A DNA stretch of 64,000 nucleotides, from the NCBI GenBank assembly GCA_001051155.2, contig JYIP02000002.1, positions 813,583-877,582 of the forward strand, given 5' to 3'. The translations under genes and the position numbers were made by a program. This DNA is from Chrysoporthe austroafricana (Eukaryota > Ascomycota > Sordariomycetes > Diaporthales > Cryphonectriaceae). Under the pieces are notes generated by a model. That model was not told where the DNA came from. It saw only the letters and a list, made by a program, of their open reading frames with translations, and did not search any database. This document shows, piece by piece, positions 1 through 10,494 of the stretch; positions within the stretch are counted from its first letter, which is position 1, and every line of letters begins with the position of its first letter.

Positions 1-1078
1 TGCCTCATCTGAGCATATGGCGTTGGGGAGTGTTGCTCCTGGAGCCGCCGGCACCATTAGAGGAATGCATAGGGAACAAGAGGTAGCATCTCGGCGGCGT
101 TTGGTTTGGACTAAAACAACTGCATTGTCTAGGCGTTGTGACAAACGCCCAACATGTGGCGGCTTGCAAGGGAACATAGATCATTGAAATGATTGCAATA
201 AACATACCTTATTTCATTCTTGTTCTATGCATTTAGTTTTAATTGTTTTTCCAACCCGTCTTGAAGTTGATGACCGGACCGACTCGAACGAAAAGCTCCG
301 ACAAGCGTTCTTCAATTATAATAATGGAACTAGTAAAGTAAATATCGACCATGAACCGCACACAGCCATCGAGTCTTCGTGGCTCAAAATTTTCTTTATA
401 AAGTAGCCGGTTCTTCACCAAACCACCCCACGAGGGTCCGTACTGGCCTGTTCCGTCAAATTAATAGTCCAAATAAAGTGCTCGAACTTCAGGCTATTCT
501 CGGGACTTTTCAATATGCCCCAAGACTCACTGGAATATACTGGAAATTGTATCGTCTTTACACCTAGGGGGCTCACTCGTTGAATATTGAGCCTTCTAGG
601 CGTAATGTGATCATTATACTCATATAACTTTAGTGAATCTAGGTCTATTGTCGGTCTACAAGATCTTGATGGATTATTGTAGCATTAAATATCAGCCTTG
701 AAACACCAACCTTCACCATGGAGCTATTGACTTGCTCGGCTAACGGAGGCTGCGCGTGAAAGGGTAAGAAATTAGGACTATGGGTTTACAAGTCAACCCA
801 GACTTTACAATTGTTGTGAAATTCTACAATAGGTGTGAAAAATAGAGTGAATATTTTACAAGACGGGTAGAATGTGACAATGCTACTAGAATGATCTGGA
901 TTCACGCTTTGTCTTTCTCATCGTTTCGGTTCTCAGAACACGTGCAATATATAACCTCTCGCAGACTTTACCGTAAAAGATATTTTTCCACTTCGACACA
1001 CCGCAAGTCACCTTCAGTTCGAGACCTGCCCTGAGCAGATCTGAACTAAGTCAACACCGCAATCTACGGCAATCCAGA
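1..1078. other. Intergenic, no gene seen
   Basis: AT-rich sequence with only short open frames (about 60 codons) on either strand, none with recognisable protein character. The last 120 bases before 1079 are the probable promoter and 5' leader of the gene that follows; no clear TATA box was picked out. Confidence 0.6.
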
Positions 1079-3220
1079 ATGGCTCCGCAGTATTATTTCA
1101 ATACTACGCAACCCAATCAACGACAACGACCTCAGTCCCAGTCCTTCGCACCGGGCAACCAAGGTCAAGCGATGCATACGCAAGCTTCATTTAATCTCTC
1201 ATCAGGCAGCAATATGCCTGCCGCCAGCTTCACGAATAGGAACACGTCGTATTCTTCCAAAAATGTGCAGACCCCGCGTTACTCTCAGCAGCAGCATGGA
1301 GAAATGACTGTGGGCGAGTTTTTCGGCCAGGGCCAGCACGAGCAAGACCTCTCGGCGCCCGGCTTCACAGGTCAAACAGTCGACCCATCCTTAGCTGGTG
1401 AGATGAGGGCCCTCCTCAAGGAGCCATTTCCTGAGCCAGGCTCTCTGTACGAGACCTACATCTTCAGCGAGGAAGACTTCCGGGTCAAGATGGACACATA
1501 CTTGGGATTGTGCGACAAGGGACACGTTGAACAGGTCTCTGACGACTTCCCCCCTGACGCTGAATCCCAGCAGCAGCTGGTTCAGCAGCTCGTCGAGGCG
1601 ATGATAAACCTAGACTGCGATGACTGCAATGCCAAGGTTCCTGTGGGACGTATCAGGAAGCTGTGCCCTTTCGAGTTCAACCTGATGGCGTGGTGTGTCC
1701 TCCTCGAGACCAGGGACGTGCAGCGAGGCAAGATCTCGATGCCTCGATGGGGAAAAGCGTGGGACCTGGAAATGTGCGACACCTTCCACCAGCGCTTCGA
1801 GCTGGTCAGATCAGTGCTGTACAGCCGCAAGGCTGCCGTCGCAAGCCTTTTCGACTATGTCTTCGCCAAGCGGCTCGTGATCAACCCTCGTATGGAACTG
1901 GAGCGGAAGAAGTGGAACAAGGCGTGTAACGCCAAGCGCAAGATGAACCTCGATATCGCAAGACAAATCAGAGACGAACATCTGAATCGCTCGGCTACTC
2001 CTCAAGCTGAGCCCACGACTCATCAAGACATAGGCGTTCCCAACAACCGAGATCGCTCAACTTCTCGGTTCCTTCGGGCAACGGTGAAGGAAGACAGCCT
2101 TGATAGAGTCAAGAGGCGCAAGCAAGGGTGGATACCACAGGTTCCTGGCATGACTCCAGCAGCCTCCAGCTCGCGCATGAGGTCCAGCTATACCGCCGCC
2201 GACTTTGCTCTGCCACAGAGTGGAAGCTCGAGTTACGGGGGTTCGGGGGCTTCACATCTAGCCCAGCCATTCTTCAGCGGCAATGATAGGCGACCGGCAC
2301 CTCTAAAGCCTCCCCCTAATCCCTATCTATCGTCCCAGCAGATAGGTGCTTCGAGCAAGCCACATAAGGGGCAGCCTCCGAGCGGTGGTACGGCACCGCA
2401 GAGGCCACCACCAACTCAGTCACTCTTGGAAGAGGATGATATGTCGCTCGTAAGTGCTGCCTCGACGGCCGAAAGCTACCAAACAAGTCTTTATTCAGCC
2501 CATTTTCCACACAATACCCAGCCTCAATTCTCCGACAATCCTTATCATCAGAATGAGGATGGTCAGCTCAGGCCAGGCAGTCATCACTCAATGACCGACA
2601 ACACATTATCTTTTGGATCCCGACGCGCTCCGCCACAGATCTCCCAACCCGCTCCTCTGCGGATGTCCCAACCCGCTGTGCTACGGATGTCCCAAGTGAA
2701 TAACCGTCAGGATGTTGCCATTGATCCCCAGCTCCGGGTTGCTACCGGCCAGCAACAGCATCGAGGTAGAGATGTGACTGATAAAGCTCCCACTACTGGA
2801 GACTCTTCAAGCATTCAGCAGCCATCACATTTCACGCAAGGTTTCCAGCGCAATACCGTGGGAGAGAGCTTCACTGGTGTCCACCAATGGTTGAACGGAA
2901 CGGGGGAGCTAGAGGGTGTCTCCAGGCAGAGCTTCACCGACACCCCTCAGCGGCAGCAGGACTCTGACACCGACCTATCCGATGGCAGTGACCTACAAAG
3001 CCTTATAGAGGATGTCATTCAATTTAGCCAGAACCAGGGCTTTCAGGATTTCCCTGAGTTGCTGACAGGCATTACTGGTGGCACTACGGGTGATGTGGAT
3101 CCCGAGAAAGAGTTCAACAGCCCTTATGACGCCGATCTGTTCAAATGGCTTGGGGAGGACACTGGCCAGAACACTAGAGAGAACGCCGGAAAGAACGCTG
3201 AGAATACAGACGCGGGCTAA
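1079..3220 (+). CDS. Gln/Ser-rich protein of unknown function, 713 aa
   Basis: Single uninterrupted frame, ATG in a good context (cagaATGG). I do not recognise a family. The N-terminal ~90 residues are Gln/Asn/Ser-rich and look disordered. Residues about 95-300 are better ordered: a mixed helical region with conserved-looking aromatic, Trp and Cys positions (LDCDD, CPFEFNLMAW, MPRWGKAWDLEM), followed by a basic stretch (ERKKWNKACNAKRK). The rest is Pro/Gln/Ser-rich with a short internal repeat (LRMSQPA, two copies, near residues 525-540) and an acidic C terminus. No signal peptide or membrane segment is seen. The basic central region plus low-complexity arms would fit a nuclear regulatory protein, but that is only a guess from composition. 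Confidence 0.8.
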   Translation: MAPQYYFNTTQPNQRQRPQSQSFAPGNQGQAMHTQASFNLSSGSNMPAASFTNRNTSYSSKNVQTPRYSQQQHGEMTVGEFFGQGQHEQDLSAPGFTGQTVDPSLAGEMRALLKEPFPEPGSLYETYIFSEEDFRVKMDTYLGLCDKGHVEQVSDDFPPDAESQQQLVQQLVEAMINLDCDDCNAKVPVGRIRKLCPFEFNLMAWCVLLETRDVQRGKISMPRWGKAWDLEMCDTFHQRFELVRSVLYSRKAAVASLFDYVFAKRLVINPRMELERKKWNKACNAKRKMNLDIARQIRDEHLNRSATPQAEPTTHQDIGVPNNRDRSTSRFLRATVKEDSLDRVKRRKQGWIPQVPGMTPAASSSRMRSSYTAADFALPQSGSSSYGGSGASHLAQPFFSGNDRRPAPLKPPPNPYLSSQQIGASSKPHKGQPPSGGTAPQRPPPTQSLLEEDDMSLVSAASTAESYQTSLYSAHFPHNTQPQFSDNPYHQNEDGQLRPGSHHSMTDNTLSFGSRRAPPQISQPAPLRMSQPAVLRMSQVNNRQDVAIDPQLRVATGQQQHRGRDVTDKAPTTGDSSSIQQPSHFTQGFQRNTVGESFTGVHQWLNGTGELEGVSRQSFTDTPQRQQDSDTDLSDGSDLQSLIEDVIQFSQNQGFQDFPELLTGITGGTTGDVDPEKEFNSPYDADLFKWLGEDTGQNTRENAGKNAENTDAG

Positions 3221-3803
3221 GTCCAATAGAGTTTGGCGTGGAGAAGGCTGAGAATAAGAGGAGAGAAGTGTAGACAGTGATCAATTTCATACGGTGTCTG
3301 GGAAGGACAGTGTGTCTTTACTTAGGTAATACCTATGCTGCTAAGACTTCAAGAAATAGACTAGGAAAAAGTGTCACACTTCTGACTATAAGCCTAAAGT
3401 CTTCTGCAAAGTGAAATGTTGAGGCCAAGAGGAGCCTTAGAAATTACTCTAAATTCCATCCACTCTTACACAGCTGTCACTCCGATGACAACGACAACTA
3501 AGGAATATGGCATAATATATTGTCTCTCGATATTAAGGTATAAACGGCTGCGAAAGTTCAGTCGTTTGAGGTTCAGGAATGGCTAATGTAGCAACGTGGA
3601 TTCTGAGCTGGCTCGGGACCTCTACGCGAGTGTGCCCAGATTAACACTAGGTAACATAAGCCGCTGTTCTTTTTCACAATCAGGATGGTCCCCGGGCTAT
3701 GAATGAGCCTAATCAAATTTCTATACTAAGTCTACTCTCGCTTGTCCTCTACTCTTGTATCTATGCGTCTATTAACCTCCACCCACCCCAAAAGCAGAAA
3801 AGA
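3221..3803. other. Intergenic between convergent genes
   Basis: About 580 bases between two convergent genes, holding the 3' UTRs of both. An open frame on the + strand at 3699-4019 is mostly antisense to the UGDH-like gene and is not counted as a gene. Confidence 0.6.
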
Positions 3804-6003
3804 TCAAATGCTTCCCGACCGACCAACGCTCTCAACGCGGAAGCCGAGCAGCTCCATCTCCTTGATCTTAATAACACCCTTCCCGTCAAAGAGCCATCTG
3901 GGCTTCCTCATGTGGTAGCTGATCTTGGCCCAGTCTATCTTCTCTTTGGGCTTGTACTCCTCTTGCGGAGCGTAGCCACTATTCTCGAGTTTGCAATCCG
4001 GGCAGTGGACATCGCATGACGGCACAGGGTAAAGGCGATTCAAGGGGTCCCTAGGGGACGTTTCTGCTGAGCTGTTGAGGGCTAAGGGTTGCGAGGGCAA
4101 TTTCTCGTTGAGGAACTTGTGTAGAGATAGGAGGTCCAGCTCGGAGGGCTCGAGGGTGTTGAAAGGTCTGGGATCGAATTGGCCAGGCTTTTGCGGCCGC
4201 TTGGTGACCGGAGACAGGCCCTCAGGGCTGATCCTGGCCGTGTTGGTGCTGTTCCGGTGTTTGTGCTGGCTGTTGTTCTTGAACTCATCAAAATCGGTCG
4301 TGATCAGGACGGCATCGGCAGCAGCGCACGCCTCATACGCATTCTCGTGCACGACCAACGGTCCGCCCTCCTCTCTGAGGATCTTGAAGTCTAGGTCTCC
4401 CAGAAGTCGCTTGATCTCGTCGCGGATCGTGACGGGGTTGCAGCACGGGTCATAGACCGCCACCTCCTTGGGTCCCTCCTCTAGCAACGTCCGGATGATT
4501 TCCAGCGCTGGCGACTCCCGCGTGTCGTTGGTGTTCTTCTTGAATGCGTAGCCCAGTATCGTCACCTTCTTGCCCGCCAGCGTGTTGTTCAAGCTCCGCA
4601 CCACCCTTGCCGCGAAGCGGTCTCGGCTGTACTCGTTCATCGAGTTGACCTGCCGCCAGTACGCGGCCACCTCGTCCAGCCCCAGGCTCTGCGCGAGGTA
4701 CACCAGAGAGAGGACGTCCTTCTTGAAGCAAGACCCGCCGAAGCCTATGCCCGCCTTCAAGAACTTGTCTCCGATCCGCGGATCTACGCCGATCGCCGCC
4801 GCCACCTCATCTACGTCCGCGCCTGTCTCTTCGCACACGGCCGCGATCGAGTTGATTGACGATATCCTCTGGGCGAGCATCGAGTTTGCGACTAGCTTCG
4901 CGAGTTCCGAAGACCAGACGTTGGTGGTTATGATGCGTTCCCGTGCGACCCAGGCGGCGTAGACAGAGGCGAGCGCCGAGGCGGCTTTGCGGCCTGCCGA
5001 GGTGGGAGAGCAGCCGATGAGCACTCGGTCGGGGTATAGAAGGTCGTTGACGGCTGTACCGGCTGCCAGAAACTCCGGGTTGGACAGGATTTCGAAGTGG
5101 ACTCCGGGACGGTGGACCGCCATCTGTGAAAAGTAGCAGGTCAGCTATTACTCGGGACAACCAGAAAGCAAGGTCCACTGGGTTCATGGGCCGCATTATT
5201 TCAAGCGAACAGGAGGAACGTACCGTTTCTCGGACCATCTGCGCCGTACGGCAAGGAACCGTGCTCTTCTCGACGATGATCGCGCCTGGCCTTGCGTGCC
5301 GCGCTACGTCGGCCGTTACAGCCTCGAAGGCTGTCATGTCCGTCGCGCAGCCCTTGCCGGCGCCTCGCGTCTTGGTGGGCGTGTTGACGGCAATGAGCAC
5401 GATGTCCGCTTCCGAAATACATTTTCCGACTTCCGTACTGAAGAAGAGGTTGGGCTGTCTGGCAGACACAGTCACACGCCGGCTGGAAGGTGTGGTTTCC
5501 GCGTCCGCGTGTGAGGGGCCTTCTGGCTCATTGTTGAGCGCTGCAGGCCGCGTTCCGTCTCGGGCGACCCGCACAATGTCGTCCAGTCCGGGCTCAAAGA
5601 TTGGGGGGTGGCGGCTGTTCCAACGCCGGATGCGAGTCGCGTTCAGGTCGACCACGGTCACACGGATGTTGGGGTTGTTAAAGGCAATTACCGCCGCCGT
5701 CGGGCCTCCTGCATGCTCATCAGACTAATAGCTCACTATGAAACTTTTAAAGAGGGCGTGCTTACCGACATATCCTGCGCCGACGCAGCAAATGTTGCGA
5801 ATGGGCCTGGCCTGTGCGATACCCATGTCCATAGATTCTGGGACCTGTGGTCGCAACAAGGGGCTAGACATATAGCTCCCCTCTGGCGTAGTCGGGGCCG
5901 TGGAGCTATCGAGCGCGGCGATGTCCTCTCCACAGCTATTCATTGAGGGCGACTGTAAAATGTCCATGGCGGAGGCCGGTTGGCTGTGTCGCTCGAGGCT
6001 CAT
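3804..6003 (-). CDS. UDP-glucose 6-dehydrogenase-like protein, 680 aa, 3 exons
   Basis: Exons 6003-5766, 5708-5224 and 5123-3804; both introns have GT...AG ends and keep frame. The family oxidises UDP-glucose to UDP-glucuronate with 2 NAD+ in the cytosol. Rossmann motif GAGYVG at residues 75-80; VNTPTK threonine present; Lys317, Asn321, nucleophile Cys373 in GFGGSC and Asp377 are all kept. Two oddities. The motif NPEFLAEG reads NPEFLAAG, so Ala262 replaces a Glu that takes part in catalysis in characterised enzymes. About 90 extra residues, hydrophilic and Pro/Ser-rich with three Cys, interrupt the C-terminal UDP-binding domain between TTDFDEF and WLFDGKGV. The N-terminal ~65 residues are also an extension. 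Divergent from the GT4 gene, which fits UDP-glucuronate supply. Family membership is sure; whether it still makes UDP-glucuronate is not. Confidence 0.92.
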
Positions 6004-7703
6004 GAAGTATGCAGCCTCCGGATCCTGTCGCAGATCCTCCCTGGGTGATAAGGTGTTTCTTGTGATCTAGTAAGTGTAGGATGGGGGACGCGTTTTCGGC
6101 CACGCGCGCTGGTGGTGTGCCAAGAAGATGAGGTTATGTAGGTATGGTTCACACGTGAAGAGATAAGTGAAGCCTTGACATGTGACGTGATGTTGCTATT
6201 TCCAGCTACGTGCTGGTCACTGGGTGACGGCGATTCTGATGACAATGTGTCGGGTCGAGTGACTTCGCAGCACTTGCTTCTGGATAGTGAAGTCCCGTGT
6301 GAGATCTCGGATGCACAACGGAGTACTCACGACGGTCGCGCGAGACGCAGTGCGGTCGAGAACGAGATAATAAAATACGGAGGGGTCTGGGTGTAGTATC
6401 GCTTACACGACACACGCTCATGCACACTAATGGCAGCGACACATGAGCGAACAGAAAAAAGCCTTGCCGCCCTGTACCTAGACGCGTTACAGCCTGATAA
6501 CCCCTCCCAAGGTCCCTGCATAAGTCGCCTCCGGTGCCTGTGGCCGGAGGAGGACACACGAGGTGCTCCCTCCGGTCGCCGCGGGGTCGATACAGTCACG
6601 ACTTGCTGTGGCGAGTGTCCACCTGGTCGGCGGGCAGGGCTCTGTCATATTCACTTGACTCTTGGCACAACGCAGGCAAAAATTAGCAGCGCCGAACCAG
6701 ACCCGTGGTGAAGACACCCAAAGGTAGTAGTCGAGGCAGCGGACGGCTGCCACGACATCCAATCAGAGGGGCCACGAGGGTCGGGCCCCATGCCTCAGTG
6801 GCCTTTTAGGGTGCGCCGATACAAGGACGCGTGATCAGGAAGAGGAGGCTGCCTTGAGGCGATGCAGTTTGAGATTTCCGCAAGCATGTACTATGGTAGG
6901 CCCTAAGGAGGAAGCAAGAGAAGGATAGACGGGATCTGGTAGAGAAAGCTGCCAATTACCCGCCGTGCCACCCCTCATGCTCGGGACGCCTTCAACCATT
7001 GGGCGAGACCGCGCCTTGTGCTTTTACTCCCGCACCTCATTGGCTACCGCCGTGTAAGTCGTTATCGGCCAGACTGATAAGATCCACTCTTAAGTACCGG
7101 ATAGACATGCGAATAGACAGAAGATGCGACGCTCGCCCATCCGTCTTGGGAGGGGGAAAAAAAAAAGTGAATGAATAAAGAAAAAGGATAAAACTAGATT
7201 CTTAATTAATGTCTCGTCCTCATACAGGAACACAACATGCTGCAGGGGAGGAAGGCGGAAGGGGGGGAGGGATTGCAACGAGAGACCTATTACTATGGTA
7301 GGCGCGGTACTGCACCAGTCTTTGCAGACCGAGCGGCGGGTCACGACGACGGATTGTTGAGGCGGCTGACCAGATGACCCACACCAGGATTAACCTGTCT
7401 GCAGACCCCGACGGGCGTGATGGATGCGGCATATGATCGTCTACCATCCGAATGCCCCCGAATAAGAAGTCTTATGAGTCTAGAATTTATACGTCGAAGG
7501 TACGCCCAATGGTCGTTCGACATCGGAGCCTTGCTGCACCCCTCCGCTACTGTTTTTGAATAACTGGGCCAGGAACCATAAGTGCAGGTATCCGGTCCCC
7601 AACTTTACTGTAACAGTAATTCGACTGACATCGCCAGACAGCCGCTGTTGTACCAAGATAATACAAGCATTTGTTGTGTCGCACGGTGCGGACGCCGCGG
7701 ACG
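6004..7703. promoter_or_regulatory. Shared divergent upstream region of UGDH-like and GT4 genes
   Basis: A 1.7 kb stretch between two divergent start codons with no convincing gene. It must hold both promoters. It contains an A-rich tract near 7147-7190 and a G-rich patch near 7240-7270. The small open frames inside lack protein character. I cannot name specific binding sites. Confidence 0.45.
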
Positions 7704-9257
7704 ATGACGGCCGCGGCCTCACCGGCAGATCACCAGCATGATCTAGCAAGTTTCCCCGAGGCCCTCAAGGGCAGACGGGTGCTACTCTGCACGGAATCCT
7801 TCGGCCCAGTCAATGGCGTGAGCAGGACCACTCTGATGCTCGTCAACCATCTGCGCGCCAACGGATGCCATGTTGCCGTCGTCGCGCCGCACAACTCGAC
7901 CAGGCTCAACACCTTCGTCCCCAAGCTGTCTCCCGTCGACGGGGCGACGTCCGCCTTGGAGTCTCGAGACGGCAGCATGGACATCGAGGTCCGTCTGCAC
8001 GGGTACCCTGTACCTTTCAACCCGGAACTGAGCATCGCGTACCTCGTCCGCCTGTCGGCTCTCTACAAGCGCACGTTTGGTGGGCCCCCGGATCTCATCT
8101 ACCTCGCCTCACCCGCCAGTCTGGGGTTCCAGGTCATGCTGCAGCTGCGGCAGAGGGCGGAGCGGGAGCAGATACCTGTCATCTGCAACTTCCAGACCGA
8201 TCTCGCCGGGTACTGCAAGACGCTCTTTCCCTTCCCTCTGGGCGACGTTGCAGACTACGCCTTCGCGTCGGTGCAGAGCTTCTTGTTCCGGCACCAGAGT
8301 GTCAAGACCATCTTCTATCCCAGCACTTATGTGCGGCGCTACCTGGAACGACACCATGTCCCAGGAGACAAGATGGAGATCCTCACTCGAGGCGTCGATG
8401 CGGAGCTGTTCAACCCTCTCAAACGAAGTCAGGCACTTAGAGACCAGATCGCACCCGCCGGGGAGATCATTCTTATCTGCGTCGCGCGACTGGCGGCGGA
8501 GAAGAGCTTCGACTTCCTGGCCCTGGCTGCCCGGGAGCTGGATGCTCGGGGGCTGAACTTCAAGCTGTACATCGTCGGCGGTAACCGACAGGCAGAGGTA
8601 GAGGCCGAGATCAAGGATCTTTTTGCGGATCTAGCAGAGAGGGGCAAGGTCATCTTCGCAGGCTTCAGGATGGGGGAGGCGCTTGCTGAGGCCTACGCCA
8701 GCGCGGACATATTCCTGCACTGCTCCATCTCCGAAACATTCGGCCTCGTAGTGCTGGAATCTTTTGCCTCGGGCGTGCCCGTGGTGGCGCGGGACATGGG
8801 TGGCCCAAGCGATACCGTCCAAGACGGGATCAGCGGCTTTCTCACACCGCCAGACGACCTGTCTGTGTTTGTGGACAAGGTGGTCCTACTTGCCAACGAC
8901 CAGAATTTGAGGAAAAGATTTAGCGAAGATGCCCTGAAGCAAGCTCGCGAGGCGACGTGGGACAAGATCAACAACAAGGTGGCATGGAGGATATTGGATA
9001 CAATCGAAGAGCGAGAGGCGGACCTGGCTGAGATGCAGCTGCAGGATGGAGTGGACGGACAGCCTGCGGGCATATCTGCTGTGCCCATCTTTGGGTGGCT
9101 GATGCTAAGCGACGCGGTTCGCGAGACGGTAGCCAGTTCTCGTTTGACAGCAGCTCTGGGTGTGATCCTGGGCTTTTGGGGCCTCGTGGGCGTATACCTA
9201 GGCTTCACCAAGGCGACGCGGTGGGTGAGAGGCATATTCGGCAGGGCGCCGTCGTGA
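7704..9257 (+). CDS. GT4-family glycosyltransferase with C-terminal membrane segment, 517 aa
   Basis: No intron. The frame opens at 7671 but the first ATG is 7704. A two-domain GT-B enzyme of family GT4: N-terminal acceptor domain with GPVNGVSRTT near residue 40, then a donor domain with VARLAAEKSFD, the VGG loop and the EX7E motif in SETFGLVVLESFASGVPVV. The overall pattern, including TRGVD before the donor domain, resembles bacterial and plant SQD2/MgtA-type lipid glycosyltransferases that use UDP-sulfoquinovose, UDP-glucuronate or GDP-mannose. A hydrophobic segment near residues 478-500 followed by a basic tail (RWVRGIFGR) suggests a tail-anchored or membrane-associated enzyme. The divergent UGDH-like partner makes a glucuronyl donor plausible. 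Donor and acceptor cannot be read from sequence alone. Confidence 0.9.
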   Translation: MTAAASPADHQHDLASFPEALKGRRVLLCTESFGPVNGVSRTTLMLVNHLRANGCHVAVVAPHNSTRLNTFVPKLSPVDGATSALESRDGSMDIEVRLHGYPVPFNPELSIAYLVRLSALYKRTFGGPPDLIYLASPASLGFQVMLQLRQRAEREQIPVICNFQTDLAGYCKTLFPFPLGDVADYAFASVQSFLFRHQSVKTIFYPSTYVRRYLERHHVPGDKMEILTRGVDAELFNPLKRSQALRDQIAPAGEIILICVARLAAEKSFDFLALAARELDARGLNFKLYIVGGNRQAEVEAEIKDLFADLAERGKVIFAGFRMGEALAEAYASADIFLHCSISETFGLVVLESFASGVPVVARDMGGPSDTVQDGISGFLTPPDDLSVFVDKVVLLANDQNLRKRFSEDALKQAREATWDKINNKVAWRILDTIEEREADLAEMQLQDGVDGQPAGISAVPIFGWLMLSDAVRETVASSRLTAALGVILGFWGLVGVYLGFTKATRWVRGIFGRAPS

Positions 9258-9693
9258 GGTGTGATGAGGTAGCCCTTGCGGCGCGGCATAGCCTGGCGTT
9301 TTGGAAACTCACTGATACCTAACTCTTCCTCCCACATGATTTGAAATTCCCGATGAATACCTGAATCAACTTTACTCTGTTCGTACGACGGAGAAGCGAT
9401 TATGCGATGACAACTTGACATGGTCGTTGATTCTTTGCTGTCCCCGGCTTCTTATTTTGTCTTGGTGTGAAGTCAATCAAATCTGTGCATTCGGTAGTTG
9501 AGCTGTCAGCCCGGGTAAAGGCTGCGCTGTATAAGTCGCCTTCAATTTACATGTCCCTCTACTCGAAGGACGGAGTAGCTGTTAGTGTCCCAACCCCCAT
9601 CTCCCCCCCTCCCCCAGTAACGTCGTCTCTTCCCAAGCACCCCTCAGAACATCACAGGCCTCTTTTGCTTAAGCTGGGCACCGGGTTCAACAT
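9258..9693. other. Intergenic between convergent genes
   Basis: About 440 bases holding the 3' ends of the GT4 and DUF423 genes; includes a C-rich stretch near 9593-9616. No gene seen. Confidence 0.55.
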
Positions 9694-10195
9694 TTACAAC
9701 CTCAGCTCCGCAACTACCGTCGAAGGCGGCTTGCCCCAAGCGAGAGAAAGCCAGCCTCCAATCAGACACAAACCGCCGAGGGGGGTGACGGGCCCCAGGA
9801 TTTTGAACCGGGCCGGGTCTAAGATGAGGGCGTAGATGCTTCCACTGAACATGGTCATGCCGGCTGTGAAGAGCCCTGCGGCGAGTGGATTGTCACGAGC
9901 GATCAGAACAGCGACCGAGTGGACGAGCTTGGCAAGCGGTGTCAGCCATACCGGAATGTTGAGACTGAAGAGGTTGAGCGCGTACCTGATAATGGGCTGC
10001 TGTTGCCCAGTTTGCAAGCTTTGCAGGGTCGTTGATGCGCTGTTTCAGGCCATGAGCACCAAAGGCTCCCAGACACACTGCTGCTGCGCCATAAAAAGCG
10101 CCAACACGCCACCAGGTAGCAGAGGTGTTGCTCATCCTGTCTCTCTGGGGAATCCGCTGAATGAGGAGAGGGGTCGTCTCGTCGTCGTTAGACAT
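9694..10195 (-). CDS. DUF423/TMEM256-like small membrane protein, 147 aa, 2 exons
   Basis: Exons 10195-9986 and 9927-9694 with a 58 bp intron (GTACGC...CAAG) removed in phase 0, which joins AAHYQ to LVHSVAVL. The product shows the DUF423 hallmarks: an N-terminal helix with GAFGAHGLK, a hydrophobic helix containing FSGSIYAL, and a final helix with GPVTPLGGLCLIGGW. Three to four membrane segments are expected. The family occurs in bacteria and in mitochondria or endomembranes of eukaryotes and its biochemical role is unknown. The first ~25 residues are a polar leader. It is divergent from the HAD-phosphatase gene about 300 bases away and could share its promoter. Confidence 0.85.
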
Positions 10196-10494
10196 CTAGG
10201 TCGGCGTTGTTCGTCGTGTGAATCGTAGAGTCGAGAGATATGTTGTGCGATATGGATGAGATCATGAGGTGAGGTCTGAGGTCTTGGTGGGACTCCGGAC
10301 TCCGGGCAGGGGTCAAGTACGGGATGAAACCCCTAACCCCAAGACAGGGGGGAGCTAAGCTGCGCCCAGGGAACGACGAGCAGCCTCGCTGTCCTATTTG
10401 CTTGCACTCTCACTCGCTGTCTCAGCCCTTACCAGCTATCACCGTCCCCAGCTCCACAGCTTTGAAATCCAACAAGCGATTGTCTGTGTGCATC

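Noticed and set aside
3699..4019. + strand ORF of 106 codons
   Set aside because: Mostly antisense to the last exon of the UGDH-like gene, with no homology of its own.
10324..10494. N-terminal extension of the HAD enzyme
   Set aside because: In frame from an ATG, but the 57 residues are unlike the family and HAD motif I follows the ATG at 10495 directly.
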